Source: Acidimicrobiaceae bacterium (GTDB lineage: Bacteria; Actinomycetota; Acidimicrobiia; Acidimicrobiales; Ilumatobacteraceae). From it: a stretch of 64,000 nt of DNA. The position numbers were made by a program, and so were the translations under genes. Every line of letters starts with the position of its first letter. Within the stretch, counting starts at the first letter, position 1. Location: assembly GCA_016722025.1 (NCBI GenBank), contig JADKGZ010000016.1, positions 62,001 through 126,000 on the forward strand. The letters run 5' to 3'. The notes beneath the pieces are model-generated. The model had not been told where the DNA came from, made no database searches, and was given only the letters and a program-made list of their open reading frames with translations. Below are positions 16,389 through 24,641 of this stretch, in pieces.

Positions 16389-17459
16389 TCATCCAAGAAG
16401 GTGGCGGACCCCTGCTGCAAAGCGATCGACGTCGTCGGCGGTGGTGTCCCAGGCGGTCATCCAACGCACTTGGCGGCGGCTGATGTCCCAATCCCAGAAG
16501 AAGCACCAGTCGCAGAGTGCCGCGATCGCGTCGGCCGGCAACTGCGGGAAGAGGCTGTTGACCTGTGGCGCGTGATCGAACTCGACGCCGGGGATGTGAC
16601 GAGTCGCCTCGTACAGCTGGAGCGCCATCTGGTTCGAGTGCTGAGCACCCTTGATCCACAGGTCGTCGTCGAGCAGGGCATTGAACTGCGCAGCAACGAA
16701 GCGCATCTTCGACGGCAACTGGTTCACCATCTTGCGCACGTACTTCGCGCGCTGCGCCAGGGCCGCGTCGAGGTACACCACGGCTTCACCCCCGAGCAGG
16801 CCTGCCTTGGTGCCGCCGAAGCTGACCACATCGACGCCGGCATCGACCGTGAAGCTGCGCAGCGCTGCGACGGTGCCACCCAACGCGGCAGTGGCATTCG
16901 AGAGCCGGGCGCCGTCGAGGTGCACGAGCATGCCCATGCGGTGCGCCGTGTCGCACAGTGCCGCCACCTCGTCGGGTGTGTACACCGTGCCCAGCTCGGT
17001 GCTCTGCGTGATGCTGACCACGCCGGGTTGCGCGTGGTGCTGCACGCCCTGCAGGTGCGCCAGGCCCTCGAGTTGCTCGGGCACCAGCTTCGCGGCAGGG
17101 GCCGGCAGCGTGAGCAGCTTGGCGCCGAGCGCACGCTCGGGTGCGCCGGCCTCGTCGACGGCGATGTGCGCCCACTCGCTGCACACCACGCACTCGGCTG
17201 GGTGCACCATCGTGGCCAACGACATCACGTTGGCGCCAGTGCCGTTGAACACCAGGAACGTCTCGCTGGTGGGGCCGAACAGGTCGCGGAAGCGAGCATG
17301 CGCCTCGTCGGTCCAGCGGTCGCTGCCGTAGGCGAGTGCGTGCCCGTCGTTGGCCGCCACCACCGCCTGGATCACCGCCGGGTGGGCGCCGGCCGCATTG
17401 TCGCTGGCGAAGGCCCGATCGGGCGCGGGTGGCATGGTGGCAACGCGAGAATTGATCAT
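16389..17459 (-). CDS. Low-specificity L-threonine aldolase-like PLP enzyme
   Basis: 356 residues from ATG 17459. The beta-eliminating-lyase fold is seen: FASDNAAGAHPAVI at the N-terminus, VFNGTGANVMSLA for the PLP phosphate, MLVHLDGARLSNA with the PLP-binding Asp, and SFGGTKAGLLGGEAV with the Schiff-base Lys. Threonine aldolases split threonine to glycine and acetaldehyde. That would feed the glycine cleavage system at the other end of the window, an inferred link. It is divergent from the mycothiol-dependent enzyme gene by 35 bp. Confidence 0.88.
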   Translation of the reverse strand: MINSRVATMPPAPDRAFASDNAAGAHPAVIQAVVAANDGHALAYGSDRWTDEAHARFRDLFGPTSETFLVFNGTGANVMSLATMVHPAECVVCSEWAHIAVDEAGAPERALGAKLLTLPAPAAKLVPEQLEGLAHLQGVQHHAQPGVVSITQSTELGTVYTPDEVAALCDTAHRMGMLVHLDGARLSNATAALGGTVAALRSFTVDAGVDVVSFGGTKAGLLGGEAVVYLDAALAQRAKYVRKMVNQLPSKMRFVAAQFNALLDDDLWIKGAQHSNQMALQLYEATRHIPGVEFDHAPQVNSLFPQLPADAIAALCDWCFFWDWDISRRQVRWMTAWDTTADDVDRFAAGVRHLLG

Positions 17460-17494
17460 CGCCGGCCAGTCTGCCGGGCGTACTCTCGACTGCC

Positions 17495-18232
17495 ATGACC
17501 CTGGACCATCTTGCATTGCTGGCCACCGACGCAGAAGCCTTCTCCGTCGCCGTCGAGACGGGGCCGGCGGATGCACCGATCGCCGGCTGCCCCGGCTGGC
17601 GACTGCCGGAACTGGGCGCTCATCTCGGCGGCGTGCACCGGTGGGCGAGAGCCGCCATCATCACCGGCGCCGTGCCGCAACTCGACCCTGCTGCCGACCC
17701 AGCGCCATCGGAGCTGGGGCAGCTGGCCGTGTGGCTGCGCGAGGGCGCTGCGCGGCTGCTCGCCACCTTGCACGATCTCGACCCGCAGCAACCCACGTGG
17801 CATCCGTTCCCAGTGGAGCCGAAGGTGGCCGGTCTGTGGCGCCGACGTCAGGCGCAGGAGGCGTCGGTGCACCGCTGGGACGCCCAACGGGCTGTCGGGC
17901 AGTCTCCGTCGATCGATGCCGAGTTCGCCGCCGACGGCATCGACGAGTACTGGACGGTGATGCTGCCACGCCTCATCACTCGTGAGCACCTGGTGGTGCC
18001 CTCCACCACGTTCGCCGCCGAGACCACCGATACCGGCCAGCGGTGGGTGGTGCACGGCGACAGCGGCCGAGTGGAGATCGCTGCGCCGGGCGTGGAGCCG
18101 GCGGCCTGCATACGAGGCGACGCTCAGCACGTGCTGCTCAGCCTGTGGGGCCGGCCCGTGCCGGCGAATGCCGTGTCCACCTCCGGCGATCAGGCTGTGG
18201 CCGATTCCTGGCTTGCGCTCGGCGGCGCCTGA
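17495..18232 (+). CDS. Mycothiol-dependent maleylpyruvate isomerase-family protein (DinB fold)
   Basis: 245 residues from ATG 17495. The N-terminal four-helix DinB-like domain shows VPGCPGWRLPELGAHLGG-like features (IAGCPGWRLPELGAHLGGVH) and ASVHRWDAQRA, the histidine-bearing helices that hold the metal in this family; a small C-terminal SCP2-like domain (WVVHGDSGRVEI...IRGDAQHVLL) follows. Relatives use mycothiol as cofactor, which fits an actinobacterium. The substrate is not predictable. Confidence 0.85.
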   Translation: MTLDHLALLATDAEAFSVAVETGPADAPIAGCPGWRLPELGAHLGGVHRWARAAIITGAVPQLDPAADPAPSELGQLAVWLREGAARLLATLHDLDPQQPTWHPFPVEPKVAGLWRRRQAQEASVHRWDAQRAVGQSPSIDAEFAADGIDEYWTVMLPRLITREHLVVPSTTFAAETTDTGQRWVVHGDSGRVEIAAPGVEPAACIRGDAQHVLLSLWGRPVPANAVSTSGDQAVADSWLALGGA

Positions 18233-18238
18233 CAGCGA

Positions 18239-18823
18239 TCAGGTGACGGGCTCGGCCGCCGACTCCTCCTTGAGGCGGATGGGGCCGAAACGACCGGCTT
18301 TGAGGCCTTCCTTGCCCTCGTAGAACGCACGAATGCGATCCATGTCGGCAACGATGTCGCCAGAGGCAGTGATGGCGGGGCCGAAACCGCCGGTGCGTGT
18401 GGCGCGGTCGACGAACGCGAGGACGATCGGCACCTGGGCCTGCTCGGCAATGCGGTAGAAGCCCGACTTCCAGTACTCGGTGCGCGAGCGTGTGCCTTCC
18501 GCCGGCACCAGCAGCGCCAACTGGTCGCGCACGGAGAACTCGTTCGCCAGCGAAGCGACCATGCCGCCCGGGGCGCTGCGGTCGATGGCAACCCCGCCCA
18601 GTCGACGCATGATCGGCCCCATCGGGCCCTTGAACAGCGTGCGCTTGCCGAGCCACGACACGGGCACGCCGCTCACCTTCGCCAGTGCGAGCGTCAGTGG
18701 GAAGTCCCAGTTGGTGGTGTGCGGCGCCGCGATCATCACGCAGTGCGCCGGTACCGGCTCGGCGGGTTCCACCGCCTGCCATCGCCAGATGAACAACCAG
18801 AAGCGCGCCAACAGCATCGACAT
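18239..18823 (-). CDS. 1-acylglycerol-3-phosphate acyltransferase-like (PlsC family)
   Basis: 194 residues from ATG 18823. A hydrophobic N-terminus (LLARFWLFIWRW) could anchor it to the membrane. The PlsC motif I H-x4-D is APHTTNWD near residue 34, motif III is VPAEGTRSR, and GGVAIDRSAPGG is motif II. It should transfer an acyl group to a lysophospholipid or similar acceptor. It is short for an AGPAT but has the whole catalytic core. Convergent with the gene on its left, separated by six bases. Confidence 0.85.
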   Translation of the reverse strand: MSMLLARFWLFIWRWQAVEPAEPVPAHCVMIAAPHTTNWDFPLTLALAKVSGVPVSWLGKRTLFKGPMGPIMRRLGGVAIDRSAPGGMVASLANEFSVRDQLALLVPAEGTRSRTEYWKSGFYRIAEQAQVPIVLAFVDRATRTGGFGPAITASGDIVADMDRIRAFYEGKEGLKAGRFGPIRLKEESAAEPVT

Positions 18824-18861
18824 CGCGGCACCCTAACGTGCGAGCGCAGCGGCTGGGCTGG

Positions 18862-19818
18862 TCACGCGCCGAAGTGGGTGACGATCACGCGGTCGACGCG
18901 CTGGCCGGCGCTGGCCGACAGGTCGGTCACGGCCATCGACCGTTGCAGCCAACGGTCGTACCCGTCGAATCGTGGCTGATAGGGCGTGCGGCCGTGTACC
19001 GCCACGTTGTTGTCGACGACCAGCAGGTCGCCGGCCTGCAACGCAAGGCCGGTGTGCCTGGCCTCCACGGCAGCGGAGAGCGCGAGGAGCGCATCGTCGG
19101 CTTCGTCGTCGGTGCCGACCATCAGATCGGCGTCGAACACCATCGTTGGCCGGTCGCGCTCGCCACTGAGCACGCTCATCGGGGCCCCCAGCACGTTGGA
19201 GCGACCATGGAGGTAGCTCTCGTCGACCGCAGTCCGGAAGCGAGGCTGGAACAGCGTGTCGACGACTCGACCCGGAAGGTGAGGCAGCACTTCGAAGATC
19301 GACGACAGCGTGGTGACCGCGTGCTCGTCGCCGCGCAGGCACAGCAACATCAGGTAGCGCGGGCGGTGCGGGTGGAAGGCGGCCTCGGTGTGGAACATGA
19401 GGGTCACCTTCGACGACGTGCTCACCTGCCGGTCGGCGTTGGCCTGCACCGGTACCAGGTTCTGGACCAGGTCGCCACCATGTTCTGGTTCGTAGCCGAC
19501 CGGGTGGCCCAAGCGGCGGGCGACGGTGAGCAGCGTGAACTCGCTCACGCGGTCCTTGTCGGTGGCGGCGGTGGGTGAAGTGGGGGTCTGCGGCAGGCAG
19601 CCCACGGGAAGCCCGCGCAGCACGATGGCCCCGGCTTGCGGAGGGGCGTCGGCGAAGTCGACGAGCGCATCGTGGATGACAGCGGGCAGCAACCGCCCGG
19701 CGTGCCCGGCGGCGCGCACGAACTCGTGATCGCCGATGCTGCAGGTAGGAACCGGCATGGGTACCCATTCCGGCGACTCGATCACCTGCGGCTGTGCGTG
19801 GTCGGTCATGGTGGTCAT
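18862..19818 (-). CDS. Fe(II)/2-oxoglutarate oxygenase, AsnO/clavaminate-synthase-like
   Basis: 318 residues from ATG 19818. The iron-binding facial triad is recognisable: H-x-E in LMFHTEAAFHPHRPRY and the distal His in VVDNNVAVHGRTPY, with R in YDRWLQRSM binding 2-oxoglutarate. H-x-E, instead of H-x-D, is typical of the clavaminate synthase/AsnO/VioC group, which hydroxylates the beta-carbon of free or carrier-bound amino acids. No peptide synthetase is nearby, so a free small molecule is a plausible substrate. It is divergent from an RpiR regulator across a palindromic operator candidate. Confidence 0.82.
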   Translation of the reverse strand: MTTMTDHAQPQVIESPEWVPMPVPTCSIGDHEFVRAAGHAGRLLPAVIHDALVDFADAPPQAGAIVLRGLPVGCLPQTPTSPTAATDKDRVSEFTLLTVARRLGHPVGYEPEHGGDLVQNLVPVQANADRQVSTSSKVTLMFHTEAAFHPHRPRYLMLLCLRGDEHAVTTLSSIFEVLPHLPGRVVDTLFQPRFRTAVDESYLHGRSNVLGAPMSVLSGERDRPTMVFDADLMVGTDDEADDALLALSAAVEARHTGLALQAGDLLVVDNNVAVHGRTPYQPRFDGYDRWLQRSMAVTDLSASAGQRVDRVIVTHFGA

Positions 19819-19834
19819 CGTTCGCGTCCTCCAG

Positions 19835-19850
19835 TGGAATGTACGTTCCA
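19835..19850. promoter_or_regulatory. Palindromic operator candidate between oxygenase and rpiR genes
   Basis: TGGAATGTACGTTCCA is a near-perfect 16-bp palindrome containing GGAA-N6-TTCC, the half-site pattern described for some RpiR-family repressors (IolR of rhizobia). It lies 17 bp upstream of the oxygenase start and upstream of the divergent RpiR-type gene, so autoregulation and control of the oxygenase are likely. Confidence 0.6.
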
Positions 19851-19910
19851 AGTCTAGCGTCATTCGGAACATCCGTATCGAACATGCTCGGGGAAGTACC
19901 ATCCGGGTCC

Positions 19911-20753
19911 GTGGAAGTGGCAGAGCGCATCGGACGGGCCAACACGTCACTGACGCCGGCCGAGCGCCGCGTGGCAGAGGTGGTGCTCGAGCGCCCGCAG
20001 CTGGTTGCATTCGGCACGGTGGCCGAGCTGGCCGAAGCAGCGGCATCAGGGGCGGCGACGGTGGTGCGACTAGCCGGCAAGCTCGGCTACGACGGTTTCA
20101 CCGGGCTGCAGGCGTCGGTGCAGCACTCGCTCGCCGGCCAGTTGCGGCCGGCGGCAGAGCGCATCCGCGAGCCTGCCGCCACCGACGCCATCGGTCGCCA
20201 CCTGCAACTCGAGCTCGACAACGTCACCACCACGTTGCGGGCGCTGGAGGCCGACGCACTGGCCGACGTCGTTTCGCATCTCGCAGCGCACGGCGCGCGG
20301 GTCTTCGTGCTCTCCGGCGACGCATCCTTGGGCGTTGCCCACCAGTTGACCGCCGATCTGCATGCGTTGCGCGACGACGTCGAACTGCTCGACGGCAACG
20401 ATGTCGCAGTACGCAGGTCGGTCGCCCAGCTGCGACGCAGCGATGTGTTGGTGCTGGTCGACCTGCGCCGCTACGACCGCTGGGTGATCGATGCGGCACG
20501 TGCGGCGCACAACAGGGGAGTGTGGTGTGTTGCCATCACCGACAGCCTGCTGTCACCGTTGGCGGCGATCGCCGAGCGCACGCTCACCGTGGCGGCTGCC
20601 GGTGGCGGGCCCTTCGACAGCCACGTGGGCACCCTGGCGTTGATGAACGTCCTCGTCGCCGGCGTGGCCGACCGGTTGCGCAGCGAGGCAACGCAACGCC
20701 TCGACCGCGCCGAAGCCGCATGGCAGGTCGGCAACGCGTTGATGGATCGCTGA
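19911..20753 (+). CDS. MurR/RpiR-family transcriptional regulator
   Basis: 280 residues from GTG 19911; ATG 19884 in the same frame would add nine residues. The N-terminal HTH (residues 1-75: SLTPAERRVAEVVLERP, VAELAEAAASGAATVVRLAGKLGYDGF) and the SIS domain (about 100-245: VFVLSGDASLGVAHQL, DVLVLVDLRRY) are complete. SIS domains bind phosphosugars or related ligands. It probably controls the divergent AsnO-like gene. Confidence 0.9.
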   Translation: MEVAERIGRANTSLTPAERRVAEVVLERPQLVAFGTVAELAEAAASGAATVVRLAGKLGYDGFTGLQASVQHSLAGQLRPAAERIREPAATDAIGRHLQLELDNVTTTLRALEADALADVVSHLAAHGARVFVLSGDASLGVAHQLTADLHALRDDVELLDGNDVAVRRSVAQLRRSDVLVLVDLRRYDRWVIDAARAAHNRGVWCVAITDSLLSPLAAIAERTLTVAAAGGGPFDSHVGTLALMNVLVAGVADRLRSEATQRLDRAEAAWQVGNALMDR

Positions 20754-20784
20754 GCGCCGAGCGCCCGTGCCCTAGCCTTTCGTC

Positions 20785-21156
20785 ATGACGGAAGTCGACG
20801 AGTCGAGCAGCGAAGAGCGGTCGCGGTGCAAGTGGTGCCGGCGGGTGCTGCCGTCGCAGAAGATGGGGCGCCCGCGCGAGTTCTGTTCGCAGGCATGCCG
20901 GCAATGGCACTGGGTCGGCAAGCAACGCGCCGCCGAGCTGCAGCTCAGCGAGAGCGAACTGATCATCACCAAGGACGAGCTCGATCGACTGCACGACGAG
21001 CTGTACGTGTTGGCCTGCGCGGTCAACGACGCCGAGCGGGATCTTGCCGCGGCCGGCGCCAAGCCGAGCGTGCGCGAGCTGCACAGCATCGTCGAGTGGT
21101 TGCTCGAGGCCGCACGGCCGCTGCGCGACCGCGAGTTGCAGCCACCGGCCCGTTGA
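20785..21156 (+). CDS. Small protein with N-terminal cysteine motif and helical C-terminus
   Basis: 123 residues from ATG 20785. The N-terminus has CKWCRRVLP and GRPREFCSQACRQW, a C-x2-C...C-x3-C arrangement seen in small actinobacterial DNA-binding-like proteins, which likely binds zinc. The rest is charged and helical (LQLSESELIITKDELDRLHDELY), possibly a coiled coil. No specific function is known to me. Confidence 0.75.
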   Translation: MTEVDESSSEERSRCKWCRRVLPSQKMGRPREFCSQACRQWHWVGKQRAAELQLSESELIITKDELDRLHDELYVLACAVNDAERDLAAAGAKPSVRELHSIVEWLLEAARPLRDRELQPPAR

Positions 21157-21572
21157 CGCCCGCACCTGCGATGCCTAGGTCTTTTCGTCATGACGAAACT
21201 CGGCGCCCGCGGAGGCGCTCCGACAGGCGAGCGGTGCCTTCCATCGCGTCGTCGGTCGTCGGTCGACCAGTCGACGACCGGCCAGATCGGCTGCTGCGGC
21301 CACCCGTCACGAATTCGCGCGTGAACCGGCACGTCGGCCGCCCGAGTCCGCCGGCAACATCGGGCTGCGGCCACCCGCCACGAATTCGGCAGCCCGAAAC
21401 CGCCGGCAACCCGAATCGTGTCGCGTCTGTGCATTGCCGACCGCACGGCGAGCGGGAGCGCACAGACGCAAGCGCTGACCACCTCCTTCGACACATCGCC
21501 CATAATCATCGTTATGTCAGTTAGAGACGACTGAGTGTCGTGCGGTGTACCACCACTCGCCGCTCTCGCTGG
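21157..21572. other. Intergenic region with imperfect direct repeats, no gene seen
   Basis: No convincing gene in either strand. GCTGCGGCCACCCG followed by CACGAATTCG occurs at 21293 and again at 21364 (71 bp apart), and CCGCCGGCAAC occurs after each copy, so the stretch contains a degraded ~70-bp duplication. Composition is similar to the surrounding genes. It may be a decayed coding sequence. Confidence 0.5.
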
Positions 21573-21617
21573 CTGGGTCACGGCACAGACGTGGGTTCCT
21601 TCTGTGCCGTGACCCAG
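21573..21617. terminator. 17-bp perfect hairpin, probable bidirectional terminator
   Basis: Arms CTGGGTCACGGCACAGA (21573-21589) and its exact complement (21601-21617) are separated by an 11-base loop. It lies between the ends of the + strand zinc-motif gene and the - strand membrane protein gene, where a terminator is expected. There is no T-run. It could also be a dispersed repeat element. Confidence 0.55.
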
Positions 21618-21646
21618 AGCCGCTCGAGGCCGTTTTGCCGCGCTGC

Positions 21647-22276
21647 TCAGCCCGGCTCCGATGAAGGAACGGGCGGCTGAGGAGCCGAGGAGCGCCGGTC
21701 GGTCGCATCAGCCGCGGCCGGCTTGCTGCGACGTCGGCGTAGGGACGAGACCAGCATCGTCAGCGATGCCGTGACGATGGCCAGAAGCACGATGTGTTCG
21801 ATGATGATGCCGATTGGTGCACCGGCGAGGTCTCGGCGCAGCAGCACGGCATCGATCTGGTGCAGGGAGATGATCCTGATGCCCGCAAAGCAGACCAACG
21901 TGAAGACCAGCAGCGCCGGGGGCAAGTAGCGCCGTCGACGCTCGGGCACCCGCCAGATCGCGACGATGACCGCCACCGCCCACACCGCCGCAATCGAGCC
22001 GACAACGACGGCCTGCAACGATCGCCGGGTCTGATACCACCCTTCGGAGCGTGCCTGCCGGCGACCGAAGTCGGCGAGCAGCCCGCCGAGGTCGCCCGCC
22101 CGACCTACGGCCATCGCCAGCAGCAGGATCGTCGTCCCGAACCAGAAGGCCGGCCAGAGGTGACCCTCGCTCCCCCCTCGCCGGCGGGCAACCTCGACGC
22201 TGCCGAGGATGAGCGTGAGGATGGAGACCAGGATGTAGGCACCGACGATGCACCAACTCGACCCCAGCCAACTCAC
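21647..22276 (-). CDS. Hypothetical membrane protein
   Basis: 209 residues from GTG 22276 (VSWLGSSWCIVGAYIL). An ATG at 22363 in the same frame would add a soluble N-terminus and is less likely. About five hydrophobic segments are visible, including CIVGAYILVSILTLILG, FWFGTTILLLAMAVG and IGIIIEHIVLLAIVTAS, then a basic, proline-rich C-terminal tail. I do not recognise the family. Divergent from the modular unknown gene at 22387. Confidence 0.6.
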   Translation of the reverse strand: MSWLGSSWCIVGAYILVSILTLILGSVEVARRRGGSEGHLWPAFWFGTTILLLAMAVGRAGDLGGLLADFGRRQARSEGWYQTRRSLQAVVVGSIAAVWAVAVIVAIWRVPERRRRYLPPALLVFTLVCFAGIRIISLHQIDAVLLRRDLAGAPIGIIIEHIVLLAIVTASLTMLVSSLRRRRSKPAAADATDRRSSAPQPPVPSSEPG

Positions 22277-22386
22277 ATGAGCAAGGTAACCGCGATCTCC
22301 CTCGATTGCTGTGGCGACGCGGCCCTCTCTCGTTGGGTCAGACTCTCCGGTACTGCGCTGCACACGCTGACGAGAGGTGGATTCTG

Positions 22387-23355
22387 ATGGGATTGTTCGG
22401 TGGGCCGGATGCAGAGAAGGTGTTGGCGAAGGGAACCGCTGCCGGTGCCGTCCTGGAAGGCATCCTCGTCAAGTACACGCACGACGACAACAACCGGAAG
22501 CCGATCTACCACTTCCGCGTCGGTGTCGCGGGCGCAGGCGTGCTGGGCATTCGTCAGCACATCTCGGGGTCGGAGGCCGTGCGGTTGGGGATGCCGTTGG
22601 TGGTGCGTCAGTTGGGCGATGCTGCCGTCATCGACTGGCCGGCGTCGGTCGCGCCGTTCGGCGTGCACGCCGCGCACACGCTCGATCGCTGGAAGATGAT
22701 GAAGGAGCCACCTTCCGCCGGCATCGTCGACGAAGAGGAGTCGATGCACAGTGCAGCCAAGAAGGGCTCCCCCGCTTCCCTGGTGGTCAGCTCGATCGGC
22801 GAACGGTCGGTGATGTTCGGGATGGGTTCCGCGATCGATTTCGACGTGGTGGTGCAGCTTCCTGGCGACGAGGCCTACGCGGTGCAACTGAAGAAGGTTG
22901 AGGTGCCGTTCTACGCCGGCCACCTCGCAGTGGTGGGTGCACAGCTGCCGTGCTGGGTGAACGACCGCCGCCAGGACAAGGTGACCATCGACTGGCCCTC
23001 GGCCGCGATGCACAACCCCGGTGTCGGCGTGTCGGCTGCTGCGCTGCGCCCCGAACCGGTGGTGCACCAGCCGATGGCGACGCCGCCGATCTCGGATGTG
23101 CGCGGCCAGGTCGACAACGCGGACGCCGGCGAACTGATCGGCGGCATCAGCCTCGACACGCTGGCGGCCATCGAAGTGGGGTTGATCAAGGAGCGCGTCG
23201 CCCCCGCCGACTACGACGCCTATGCGCAGCGCCACGGCGTGGCCAGCGGCACCTGGGCGGCGACGTCGGCGGCATGGCAGACCAAGCTGCGCAGCGACTG
23301 GCGAATCGGGGCCAAGTACGGCGAGCTGTTCGAGGCCAAGCAGAAGGGCCGCTGA
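22387..23355 (+). CDS. Modular unknown protein: two beta modules and a C-terminal helical module
   Basis: 322 residues from ATG 22387. Two related beta-rich modules cover about residues 15-88 (GTAAGAVLEGILVKYTHDD...VIDWP) and 130-205 (ERSVMFGMGSAIDFDVVVQL...TIDWP). A third module (about 252-318) has ISLDTLAAIEVGL...RHGVASGTWAATSAAWQTK. The same modules recur separately in the genes at 41123 and 41470. No enzyme motif is seen. It is directly followed by a membrane protein gene, so it may act at the membrane. Confidence 0.75.
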   Translation: MGLFGGPDAEKVLAKGTAAGAVLEGILVKYTHDDNNRKPIYHFRVGVAGAGVLGIRQHISGSEAVRLGMPLVVRQLGDAAVIDWPASVAPFGVHAAHTLDRWKMMKEPPSAGIVDEEESMHSAAKKGSPASLVVSSIGERSVMFGMGSAIDFDVVVQLPGDEAYAVQLKKVEVPFYAGHLAVVGAQLPCWVNDRRQDKVTIDWPSAAMHNPGVGVSAAALRPEPVVHQPMATPPISDVRGQVDNADAGELIGGISLDTLAAIEVGLIKERVAPADYDAYAQRHGVASGTWAATSAAWQTKLRSDWRIGAKYGELFEAKQKGR

Positions 23356-23972
23356 GTGCTGCCCGCCTCCTCCCCCACTCCCCCTGCGGCCGTGCCCGTC
23401 GCGCGGATGCGAGTGATCACCGAGCGGCGTCGCCGGCCCTTCATCGCCGGTCTCGCCTGCTGCATCGCCGGCCTGGGCATCACGCTGGGCGGCGCCGCGC
23501 TCGCATTCGCCACTCAAGCGCTGGAAGTGGCCACCGCCGAGGGCCGCGCCCGGTCGGTAGCCCGATCAGCTTCCAGGCCGACGACGAGACCTACGGCATC
23601 ATCCTGCTGCCCGACGCCACGGGGGTGTCGCCCGACCAGATCCCTGTGCAGAACCTGCAGTGCTCGGTGATGCACCCGGATGGCTCCGCGCAAGAGGTGG
23701 ACACGGCCTCGAGCGGCTCGCGGCTGGAGACGTCGGCCGGCCGCGAGGCGGGCAGCTTCGAGGGGCGCGCAGGCGCCACCACGGTGACGTGCGCATGGCG
23801 AGACGGGCACACCGCACCGGGCGACTTCTACTCCGTCGCTACTCTCAGCGAGACCGCCCACCTCATCGGCAACATCCTGCTCATCGGTGGCGTGGTGGTG
23901 ATCGGCGTCGGTGTGGTGTTGCTCGTCATCGGCATCCGCGGCCGCTCCGTGCGCGTGCCGGTCCAGGCCTGA
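23356..23972 (+). CDS. Two-pass membrane protein with extracytoplasmic domain, one frameshift
   Basis: About 205 residues. GTG 23356 directly follows the upstream stop. The first frame encodes a basic N-terminus and a membrane helix (FIAGLACCIAGLGITLGGAAL); near 23555 the protein must pass to the frame ending at 23972 (VGSPISFQADDETYGIILLP). Restoring one G in GCCCGGTCGG does this. The middle ~90 residues would be outside, with two cysteines, and a second helix (IGNILLIGGVVVIGVGVVLL) follows. Function unknown. Confidence 0.65.
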
Positions 23973-23993
23973 CAGGAGGGCGCGACGCGGGCG

Positions 23994-24641
23994 CTACTCC
24001 CCTGCCACGTAGCGCAGCACCGCCAGCACTCGGCGGTGCTCGTGCTCCGACGGGGCCAGATCCAGCTTGGTGAAGATCGACGAGATGTGCTTCTCCACTG
24101 CGCCGGCGCTGACCACGAGCCGCTCCGCAACCGCGAGGTTGGAGAGGCCCTGCGCCATCAGCGAGAGCACCTCTCGCTCGCGAGGTGTCAGTGACGCGAG
24201 CGGGTCGCGCCGCCTGCTGCGGGCGAACAGCTGCGACACCACTTCCGGGTCGAGGGCTGTGCCGCCGTCGGCAACGCGGCACGCGGCCTCGACGAACTCG
24301 CGCACATCGGCGACCCGTTCCTTCAGGAGGTAGCCCACGCCCACGGTGCCCAGCGCCAGCAGTTCGGTGGCGTAGCGCTCCTCCACGTACTGCGAGAGCA
24401 CCAGCACCGGCGTCGCCGGTCGTTGCGTGCGCAGCTCCACCGCGGCGCGCAAACCCTCATCGGTGTGCGTGGGCGGCATGCGCACATCCACGATCACCAG
24501 ATCCGGCTGGTGGTACGTCACCACGGCCAGCAGCCGGGTGGCATCGCCCTCTGCAGCAACCACCTCGTGGCCGTACTCGGCGAGCAGCCGGGTGATGCCT
24601 TCGCGCAGCAGCACCGAATCCTCGGCGATCACGATCCGCAT
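23994..24641 (-). CDS. LuxR/NarL-family response regulator
   Basis: 215 residues from ATG 24641. The receiver domain has IAEDSVLLREGI with acidic residues, the phosphoacceptor Asp in LVIVDVRMPP and the conserved Lys in LLKERV. The C-terminal HTH is SLTPREREVLSLMAQGLSN. Its start overlaps the end of the sensor kinase gene by 13 bp, so kinase and regulator are an obvious pair. It probably regulates the operon's MMPL transporter gene. Confidence 0.93.
   Translation of the reverse strand: MRIVIAEDSVLLREGITRLLAEYGHEVVAAEGDATRLLAVVTYHQPDLVIVDVRMPPTHTDEGLRAAVELRTQRPATPVLVLSQYVEERYATELLALGTVGVGYLLKERVADVREFVEAACRVADGGTALDPEVVSQLFARSRRRDPLASLTPREREVLSLMAQGLSNLAVAERLVVSAGAVEKHISSIFTKLDLAPSEHEHRRVLAVLRYVAGE

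Noticed and set aside
20785..21156. Transposase-like HTH
   Set aside because: The cysteine motif GRPREFCSQACRQ resembles small zinc-binding proteins, with no DDE or recombinase features and no flanking repeats.
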